A stretch of DNA of 6,052 bases from Acidimicrobiales bacterium. Lineage in GTDB: Bacteria > Actinomycetota > Acidimicrobiia > Acidimicrobiales > UBA8190. Below are positions 1 to 4,370 of this stretch, piece by piece. Location: assembly GCA_030042575.1 (NCBI GenBank), contig JASHZK010000046.1, positions 1 to 6,052 on the forward strand. Direction: 5' to 3'. The notes below the pieces were generated by a model. The model was not told where the DNA came from. It was given only the letters and a program-made list of their open reading frames with translations, and did no database searches. Every line of letters begins with the position of its first letter. Position 1 is the first letter of the stretch. A program made the position numbers and the translations under genes.

Positions 1-2
1 CC

Positions 3-602
3 CTCGGCCCCGATGGTCCCATCAGTTACGACGAGTACGTGAAATCAGCCGTGCTGGCCGGTAGCACGGAGAATGGAGTGTTCGGGGCGAGGGTCATGTG
101 GGAGACGATGGACGAGGTCGTCGCCAAGCTTCGAGCCGTTCAAGGTCACCCGTGCGGGCCAGACCTGGAAGTCCTGGAACAGGCACTTGGATCGACACGA
201 TTCGTGCACCTTCAGCGAAAAGATGTACTGGCTCAGGCTATTTCATGGTTCAGGGCTGAGCAGAGTGGTCATTGGCAGGACGAGGACGCCACCCTGGCTC
301 GGCACCGACTCCAGTTCGACGTCGAAGCAATTGACGGTTACGTCGTCACCGTCAACGAGCACAATGCCGCCTGGCACGAGTGGTTCGACGCCTCGGGAGT
401 CGAACCACTCATCGTCTTCTACGAGGGACTGGTAGCCGACATGGAAGCCGTTATCGGTGTCGTGGTTGAGTTCCTGGGCCTCGAAATGCCGACGGGTCAC
501 GTGGTCACAGCCGGAACCCTTCGGCAGGCGGACCATCTCAATGACGAGTGGGCCGAGCGTTATCGGACCCACAAGCGCCTCGGCCAGGGATCTTCCATCT
601 GA
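3..602 (+). CDS. Stf0-family sulfotransferase, 5'-truncated by the window edge
   Basis: Members of this family transfer sulfate from PAPS to a carbohydrate hydroxyl; the founding member is the mycobacterial trehalose 2-sulfotransferase Stf0. The frame is open from base 3, so the GTG at 39 is an internal valine and the gene begins outside the window. The 199 visible residues follow the family order: an NGVFGARVMW segment, then the core RFVHLQRKDVLAQAISWFRA, an EQSGHW turn, FDVEAID, the AAWHEWFDASGVEPLIVFYE stretch, and a C-terminal RQADHLNDEWAERYR. Known members have roughly 250-270 residues, so about 55-70 are missing, including the N-terminal PAPS-binding loop; whether that loop is intact cannot be judged. 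The stop is TGA at 600-602. The gene converges on the phosphatase at 666-1391. The acceptor substrate cannot be read from the sequence. The family call rests on remembered motif patterns. Confidence 0.88.
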   Translation, partial: LGPDGPISYDEYVKSAVLAGSTENGVFGARVMWETMDEVVAKLRAVQGHPCGPDLEVLEQALGSTRFVHLQRKDVLAQAISWFRAEQSGHWQDEDATLARHRLQFDVEAIDGYVVTVNEHNAAWHEWFDASGVEPLIVFYEGLVADMEAVIGVVVEFLGLEMPTGHVVTAGTLRQADHLNDEWAERYRTHKRLGQGSSI

Positions 603-614
603 GCCTCTGAAGGA

Positions 615-640
615 GCCGAGGAGGCCATCCGTCCTCCGGC
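615..640. terminator. Stem-loop between two convergent genes
   Basis: GCC (615-617) plus GAGGA (618-622) can pair with TCCTC (632-636) and GGC (638-640). This gives 8 base pairs with one bulged C at 637 and a 9-base loop. It lies 12 bases after the sulfotransferase stop and 25 bases beyond the phosphatase stop, where a shared bidirectional terminator would be expected. There is no T tract on either strand, so termination activity is inference. Confidence 0.4.
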
Positions 641-665
641 AAGGTCGAGAAGAGGATGGGAAGAC

Positions 666-1391
666 CTACTGGCCGGGAGGGCTCACATCCACCGCTGGGG
701 CTCTCGAGGCAGACCTACCAAGCGAGTCGCTCACCGGGGGCTGGGCCAGCCCCAGGTCTCGGGCGACGTCTCCGAGAGTTACGAAGGGTCTGTAGGTGAC
801 GTCGTTCGCCTGACACCATGACGCCAAGTTGTCCTTTGCATAGAGATAGTCCACGTGGGCAGCGACGTTTCGGTCGCTGGACCCGTCGCCGACGAAGATC
901 GTCGTCCGTCCCCGAGATGCCGCCGCCTGAACAGGGGCGACCTTGCATGTTCCACAGGCGGCGCACGGGCAGGTCGAGTCGGCAAACGGGAAACTCAGGA
1001 TGCCGGTGGCCCAATCGACGGCCGCCGTCAGCACCGGCACCTCCAGCAAAGCCACGGCATCTGGCACATAGAACCCGAAGCCGTCTGAAACAACGGTGAC
1101 CTCGGCGCCGGCCTGAAGCAGTCCGGTTACCAGCATCGAGGTGTCGGGGTCCACGCCGATCTCCAATGCCACCGACCGAAGCATGTCCTCCTGGGTCGAG
1201 GGAAGTAGTCCCCATTCTCGGAGTATGCACTCACGACTGCCGATCACCCTGTGCTCGAACAGGTCCTCGATCTCCAACCAGTGGTCGTCGGCCAGACGGT
1301 TCATGAGGTGGACGCCGACATCGGAGGTCGAGATCGTGCCGTCGAAGTCCAAGAAGACGGAAGTAGTTCTGAGGTGGTCCGGCTCCATCAC
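666..1391 (-). CDS. HAD-IB family phosphatase, MtnX/phosphoserine-phosphatase-like
   Basis: A predicted cytoplasmic Mg-dependent phosphomonoesterase that would work through a phospho-aspartate intermediate. All four HAD motifs are visible in 241 residues: motif I DFDGT (nucleophile D15, acid/base D17), motif II with S102 in VVSDG, motif III K150, and motif IV GDGSSD (D169, D173). Residues 20-90 form the helical cap typical of subclass IB. The sequence before K150, CPCAACGTCK, resembles the CGxCK signature of MtnX-like phosphatases (methionine salvage) but has extra cysteines. The substrate is unknown: methylthiopentenyl phosphate, phosphoserine or another small phosphate are all possible, and no other salvage gene is nearby. 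Two starts are adjacent, GTG at 1391 and ATG at 1388. On the minus strand GGAGAAGGGG (1406-1415) lies 14-17 bases upstream, which is long for a ribosome site. TATCCT (1397-1402) could instead be a -10 box for a leaderless transcript. The last 25 residues are low-complexity and probably disordered. Confidence 0.88.
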   Translation of the reverse strand: MMEPDHLRTTSVFLDFDGTISTSDVGVHLMNRLADDHWLEIEDLFEHRVIGSRECILREWGLLPSTQEDMLRSVALEIGVDPDTSMLVTGLLQAGAEVTVVSDGFGFYVPDAVALLEVPVLTAAVDWATGILSFPFADSTCPCAACGTCKVAPVQAAASRGRTTIFVGDGSSDRNVAAHVDYLYAKDNLASWCQANDVTYRPFVTLGDVARDLGLAQPPVSDSLGRSASRAPAVDVSPPGQ

Positions 1392-1396
1392 GAGTC

Positions 1397-1402
1397 AGGA
1401 TA
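1397..1402 (-). promoter_or_regulatory. Possible -10 box for the HAD phosphatase
   Basis: On the minus strand these bases read TATCCT, matching the actinobacterial TANNNT pattern, 5 bases before GTG 1391 and 8 before ATG 1388. That spacing suits a leaderless transcript. No good -35 lies at the right distance; the nearest candidate, TTGACC (1425-1430), is 22 bases away. A CCGGC-GAA-GCCGG hairpin (1415-1427) sits in the same region. Weak evidence. Confidence 0.2.
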
Positions 1403-1558
1403 AGGCCCCTTCTCCCGGCGAAGCCGGTCAATGGCTGGTCGTCCGTTGATCGGCGCACGGTGCCCGGCCCCCACGCTTCGGGACAGAGGCGGCTGGCTGA
1501 CCCTGGACGGGTACCTGGCCGGCGCCCCGGTGCGGGCCTCCTGGCGATACTGTGCGGC

Positions 1559-2194
1559 GTGGCCGCCAGCGGGGACGAGGGGAAGGCCGGGGACCGGGGG
1601 GTATCGGTCCCTCATGGGTGGGACGTGGCCGCGCCTCCCTATACCGCCCCGGCCTGGATCGATACCGGCCTCGGGGAGATCCTCGAGCCTGTGGACGTCG
1701 GCGACTGTGGAGCGGACAGCGACGGAAACGACGAAGACCTCGTGGCGTCCCACGTCGAGTTGGCCATGAGGGACCTGCAGCGCCACCGGGTGCGCGTCGA
1801 GACAGGCCAGGGGGAGAATTCCGCTCACCGCTTCGGCTCAGGCGACTCGACGCTCTACGCCATCGAGGATGGCGGAGACCGACTCATGATCGGGCGCGGC
1901 GTAGGGCGCGACGGTGAGAACTGCATTTACTGCTTGGTGGGTACCAGCACGCCAGCCCTGCTGGCCATGCTGGACACCGGCGAGGTGGCGCCGAATGAGG
2001 CATTCGATCACGCCTCCGAGATCACCCTGTGCAGCGTGTTCCAGGCCGGCCACGCGCCGCGCCGCCATTTCCGTCTCACCGCGCTCAATCAACAAGTCAG
2101 CAATGTCGTCCTGGTGCAGCACTACAAGGAGATGGGCGATGTGCCGGTCGAATACCGTCCGGGTCAGCCGTTTCTGCGCTTTGCCGACGAGTGA
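1559..2194 (+). CDS. Hypothetical protein, 5' end uncertain
   Basis: I do not recognise this protein. From about 1625 to the TGA at 2192-2194 the frame has strong G/C third-position bias and a balanced, soluble amino-acid mix, so it is very likely coding. An acidic stretch (DCGADSDGNDED) lies near the N-terminal third, then a basic helix-like part (MRDLQRHRVRV), then a compact part with STLYAIEDGGDRLMIGRG, NCIYCLVGTSTPALLAML and SNVVLVQHYKEMG. No signal peptide, membrane segment or catalytic signature is evident. In-frame starts are GTG 1460, GTG 1559 and GTG 1625; none has a good ribosome binding site. I chose 1559 because GATACT (1546-1551) could act as a -10 box 7 bases upstream, giving a leaderless start, and because codon bias in this frame is weaker before it. 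The start could be wrong by about 22-33 codons either way. The gene diverges from the phosphatase and has a short hairpin after its stop. Confidence 0.7.
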   Translation: MAASGDEGKAGDRGVSVPHGWDVAAPPYTAPAWIDTGLGEILEPVDVGDCGADSDGNDEDLVASHVELAMRDLQRHRVRVETGQGENSAHRFGSGDSTLYAIEDGGDRLMIGRGVGRDGENCIYCLVGTSTPALLAMLDTGEVAPNEAFDHASEITLCSVFQAGHAPRRHFRLTALNQQVSNVVLVQHYKEMGDVPVEYRPGQPFLRFADE

Positions 2195-2221
2195 GTCAAC
2201 AGATCGCCTCTGGCGGGCCAG

Positions 2222-2234
2222 GGACCGCTGGTCC
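2222..2234. terminator. Short hairpin after the hypothetical gene
   Basis: GGACC (2222-2226), a GCT loop and GGTCC (2230-2234) form a perfect 5-bp stem 27 bases after the stop at 2194. No T tract follows. The stem is short for such GC-rich DNA, so a terminator role is only a possibility. Confidence 0.25.
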
Positions 2235-2441
2235 GGAGACGGGTGGACTCAGTCGGTGGGGCTGACGGTGTACACGGCGCTCGAGATCAGCAGCACGAGC
2301 CTGGGGCTACCCGGAAGTTCAATCGAGCACCCGAGGCCCACATCGGCGACGGCTCGTCCGCTCCCTCCTGCTCGAACCTCTCCATGCAGGGATTGCTCCG
2401 ATAGTTTGGGCGGAGTTCTCCAACTCGGTGAGGGTGAGCCA

Positions 2442-2459
2442 TGAGGGCTGTCGCCCTCA
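2442..2459. promoter_or_regulatory. Perfect 7-bp inverted repeat upstream of the DUF1543 gene
   Basis: TGAGGGC (2442-2448) and GCCCTCA (2453-2459) are exact reverse complements around a TGTC loop, 40 bases before the ATG at 2500. It could be a hairpin in the 5' leader, if transcription starts near GATAGT (2400-2405), or a dyad operator. The absence of a T run argues against a simple intrinsic terminator. Confidence 0.35.
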
Positions 2460-2486
2460 GAACGCTGGGACCGAGCACTTGTGGAC

Positions 2487-2491
2487 GGGAG
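2487..2491 (+). promoter_or_regulatory. Ribosome binding site deciding the DUF1543 start
   Basis: GGGAG with 8 bases before ATG 2500 is the clearest Shine-Dalgarno site in the window. It rules against the longer GTG-initiated version of this frame. Confidence 0.65.
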
Positions 2492-2499
2492 TCCTTGGC

Positions 2500-2751
2500 A
2501 TGTATCTCTACGCTGCGTTCCTAGGGGGCCCGGTCGCCGCCGGACGGATGGGGGAGGACCACGAAGTGGTCTTCGTCGTCGCTTCAACACCGGAGGAAGC
2601 CAAGGGCCTTGCCAAGGCCAAGTGGAGCGGTGCCGGTCGGGGACATGTCGATGCCGTGCAACGCGTCGACATCGTTGACGGGCACCAGGTGTCGCTCAGA
2701 CCCACGCACGAAGTCTCAGGTGACCGGACCGACCTCCTGAGCTACAACTGA
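2500..2751 (+). CDS. DUF1543-family small protein
   Basis: An 83-residue soluble protein of unknown biochemical role. The order of conserved pieces matches what I recall of DUF1543: an N-terminal hydrophobic strand ending in LGG (MYLYAAFLGG), a charged turn, HEVVFVV, a helix with a Trp (EEAKGLAKAKW), and H-x-D-A followed by VDIVDGHQVSL. The family typically reads LGG, HDVVFVVG, W, HIDA, VDGY-x-V in that order. The frame is open further upstream to a GTG near 2428, but I chose ATG 2500 because GGGAG (2487-2491) lies 8 bases before it and the family homology begins exactly at this methionine. The stop is TGA at 2749-2751. It stands alone between two gaps, so its neighbours say little about its role. 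Confidence 0.82.
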   Translation: MYLYAAFLGGPVAAGRMGEDHEVVFVVASTPEEAKGLAKAKWSGAGRGHVDAVQRVDIVDGHQVSLRPTHEVSGDRTDLLSYN

Positions 2752-2790
2752 GTGCTCGCTAGCTGCCCCTCGGATGACGACCACGGGACT

Positions 2791-2806
2791 GTCCGGCGGG
2801 CCGGAC
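2791..2806. terminator. Hairpin after the DUF1543 gene
   Basis: GTCCGG (2791-2796), a CGGG loop and CCGGAC (2801-2806) form a perfect 6-bp stem 39 bases after the stop at 2751. The position suits a terminator, but there is no T tract. It is the first of three hairpins in this gap. Confidence 0.4.
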
Positions 2807-2833
2807 TCGTACAGGGTGGGACCGACCATCAGT

Positions 2834-2849
2834 TGGCGCCCTTGCGCCA
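2834..2849. repeat. Second intergenic hairpin
   Basis: TGGCGC (2834-2839), a CCTT loop and GCGCCA (2844-2849) form a perfect 6-bp stem. With its neighbours it makes the gap between the DUF1543 and oxidoreductase genes unusually rich in local structure. Confidence 0.35.
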
Positions 2850-2880
2850 CGCAGCGGCACCTGGTATCTCAGGGCGCCTC

Positions 2881-2894
2881 GCCGGAGCGCCGGC
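2881..2894. repeat. Third intergenic hairpin
   Basis: GCCGG (2881-2885), an AGCG loop and CCGGC (2890-2894) form a perfect 5-bp stem. An alternative 5-bp stem pairs GGCGC (2873-2877) with GCGCC (2887-2891), so two folds compete here. In GC-rich DNA short stems like this arise easily by chance. Confidence 0.3.
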
Positions 2895-2996
2895 AAGGAC
2901 GTGGCCGGGGCTATCCGTCCTGGTAGACGACAGGCGGCGCCTGACGTCACCACGGGCCTGACAGCGGCTCAGACGGAATCACGGTTGGGGGGAAAC

Positions 2997-4106
2997 TTGG
3001 AAGCACCACTTCGACTCGGCCTCATTGGCTGCGGGGTCATCGGGCAGATTCACGCCGACAGCCTCCGACCCCTCGTCCAGGACGGTGAGGTCCTGACCGT
3101 GGTCGCCGCTGACCCATCGGAACACGCTCGCCAGGCGGCGCATCGCAACTGTCGGTTCGACGACACCACAGATGACGTCGAGGCGGTAATCGCCTCTCCC
3201 GGAATCGACGCCGTCATCATTGCCACCCCGACCCACACCCACGTCCAGCTGGTGCGCGCCGCCCTCGCCGCCGGCAAGTCCGTGCTCTGCGAGAAGCCCC
3301 TGGCGCCGACCTTCTTCGAGGTGGCCGACTTGGTGCGTACGGTGTCGACCTCGGGGGTCGTGGCCCAGGTCGGGTTCCACCAGCGCTTCCACCCCATCGT
3401 GAACCGGCTCCATGACGCGGTCGTATCGCAAGAGTTGGGCGGCGCCATGGGCTACATCCTGCGTGAGGACCAGTTCTGGCCGACCGGCCAGGTGGTGCCC
3501 GGCCACAGCTCGTGGCGATCGCAGCGGTCACTGGCGGGTGGCGGTGCGCTCCTGGAGCACTCGATCCACGCCGCAGACATCCTGTGTTTTCTCTTCGGCC
3601 CTCCAGTGCGGGTCTATGCCGCCCAACGCGCGGTATTCGGTTTCGAGGTGGAAGACGTCGTCGCCCTCACCATCGAGCACCAGTCCGGCGTGGTTGGAAA
3701 CCTGCTCACGGTCTTCAACGGCGTACGCGGTCGCGAGGTTCGTCGCCTCGAGGTGTTCTTCGAGCGCGGGGCGGTGGAGACCACCTCCGACTTCATCGTC
3801 GGGGCGCCTGAGGACAGCTTCATCGTCCAGCGTCCCGACGAACCACCGCATCGCCTTGATCTGCACGAACTGCGCGAGCAGTACTTCGGCTCCCTTGGCG
3901 TGGTGCGGCGGGATTTCCTCTTCTACACGTACCTGGCAACCCGAGCTTGGGTCCGCGCCAACCTGGAGGGCAGGCCCGCTTCGCCGGGCTTCCCGGATGC
4001 GCTGGTGGCCCACGGGCTCGTGGAGGCGGCCTACCGCTCAGCGGCTACCGGTGCTCCCGTGGAGGTGGCCGACGTGCAGGGAGGCGACTCCGTCGAACGG
4101 CCGTGA
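2997..4106 (+). CDS. Gfo/Idh/MocA family NAD(P)-dependent oxidoreductase
   Basis: A complete, probably cytoplasmic dehydrogenase of about 369 residues, near the usual family length of 330-390. The N-terminal Rossmann fold shows GLIGCGVIGQIH (GxGxxG at residues 11-16). Residues 71-80 give DAVIIATPTH, and CEKPLAPT contains the family EKP motif (K100, the expected catalytic lysine). The C-terminal domain has GFHQRFHP, then GGGALLEHSIHAADIL with the catalytic histidine H191. Relatives oxidise or reduce hydroxyls on sugars, inositols or sugar nucleotides; the substrate here cannot be assigned. The frame is open back to GTG 2901, but homology starts just after TTG 2997, which follows a run of six Gs (2987-2992). 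TTG 2985 is an alternative, with GGA 2975-2977 upstream. The stop is TGA at 4104-4106. Where many relatives have Asp four residues before the catalytic His, this protein has E187. Confidence 0.92.
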   Translation: MEAPLRLGLIGCGVIGQIHADSLRPLVQDGEVLTVVAADPSEHARQAAHRNCRFDDTTDDVEAVIASPGIDAVIIATPTHTHVQLVRAALAAGKSVLCEKPLAPTFFEVADLVRTVSTSGVVAQVGFHQRFHPIVNRLHDAVVSQELGGAMGYILREDQFWPTGQVVPGHSSWRSQRSLAGGGALLEHSIHAADILCFLFGPPVRVYAAQRAVFGFEVEDVVALTIEHQSGVVGNLLTVFNGVRGREVRRLEVFFERGAVETTSDFIVGAPEDSFIVQRPDEPPHRLDLHELREQYFGSLGVVRRDFLFYTYLATRAWVRANLEGRPASPGFPDALVAHGLVEAAYRSAATGAPVEVADVQGGDSVERP

Positions 4107-4127
4107 GGGCCGTCGTCCACGTACACA

Positions 4128-4144
4128 GCGGGTTCGCCTCCCGC
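4128..4144. terminator. Weak hairpin after the oxidoreductase gene
   Basis: GCGGG (4128-4132) and CCCGC (4140-4144) pair around a 7-base loop, 22 bases after the stop. No T run follows. It resembles a tRNA T arm by chance. Low weight. Confidence 0.2.
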
Positions 4145-4151
4145 ACCGGCA

Positions 4152-4228
4152 CCGTTGTGAAACGCATGGCAAGGCCCGACCGGGATCCCGCCGTTCCCAG
4201 CCGCTCGCCTTGATCGCGCTCACAACGG
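4152..4228. repeat. 9-bp inverted repeat with a 59-bp spacer, upstream of the peptidase
   Basis: CCGTTGTGA (4152-4160) and TCACAACGG (4220-4228) are exact reverse complements. The spacer contains a 10-bp palindrome, CGGGATCCCG (4181-4190). The right arm falls between the -35 and -10 of the candidate peptidase promoter, so two copies of one regulator half-site is a reasonable reading. This is inference from position. Confidence 0.4.
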
Positions 4229-4238
4229 CTGGAAAAAT
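4210..4238 (+). promoter_or_regulatory. Candidate promoter for the S53 peptidase
   Basis: TTGATC (4210-4215), a 17-base spacer and AAAAAT (4233-4238) each match 4 of 6 positions of the housekeeping consensus at ideal spacing. They lie in a locally AT-richer patch of an otherwise GC-rich region. Transcription would begin near 4245 and give a leader of about 125 bases before the ATG at 4371. Confidence 0.4.
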
Positions 4239-4299
4239 CTCTTGGCATCTGTGCATTCGGATGTACTGGAACGATGGAACCACGGGAATGGTGTGTGTT

Positions 4300-4325
4300 G
4301 GTTGGCCAAGCTGACCGGCCTTTTT
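4300..4325 (+). terminator. Terminator-like hairpin with T5 in the peptidase leader
   Basis: GGTTGG (4300-4305) can pair with CCGGCC (4315-4320) using two G-U pairs around a 9-base loop, followed directly by TTTTT (4321-4325). An alternative stem pairs GGCC (4304-4307) with GGCC (4317-4320). It is the only hairpin in the window followed by a T tract. It could end transcripts from the oxidoreductase side or act as an attenuator for the peptidase. Confidence 0.4.
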
Positions 4326-4370
4326 GTGAAGGTTGATGCCGGAGTGGCTTCTGAGGAACAGGGGGATGTG

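Larger units (their letters stand above)
2195..2499. other. Gene-free gap before the DUF1543 gene
   Basis: About 305 bases with no supportable gene. Open frames exist on the minus strand (for example 2249-2590) but their translations are Arg/Pro/Ser-rich and overlap the well-supported DUF1543 gene. The gap contains two perfect short inverted repeats, at 2222-2234 and 2442-2459, and a possible -10 box (GATAGT, 2400-2405) with no convincing -35. Confidence 0.55.

Noticed and set aside
1388..1828. A 146-codon minus-strand frame upstream of the HAD phosphatase
   Set aside because: It is antisense to the well-biased part of the 1559-2194 gene and its translation is low-complexity. It would also overlap the phosphatase start.
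2249..2590. A minus-strand frame filling the gap before the DUF1543 gene
   Set aside because: It overlaps the start of the DUF1543 gene, is Arg/Pro/Ser-rich, and has no recognisable motif.
4128..4150. A tRNA T-arm-like hairpin with a TTC loop
   Set aside because: The conserved A at loop position 58 is C, no matching acceptor, D or anticodon arms fit at normal spacing, and the required upstream part lies inside the oxidoreductase gene.
3412..4314. A 300-codon plus-strand frame overlapping the oxidoreductase
   Set aside because: Its translation is Ser/Arg/Trp/Pro-rich noise in another frame of a clearly coding gene.
4242..4370. An upstream TTG start at 4242 that would lengthen the peptidase by 43 codons
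   Set aside because: It would put a non-hydrophobic extension before a good signal peptide and would translate through the candidate leader hairpin. ATG 4371 has a purine-rich ribosome site.
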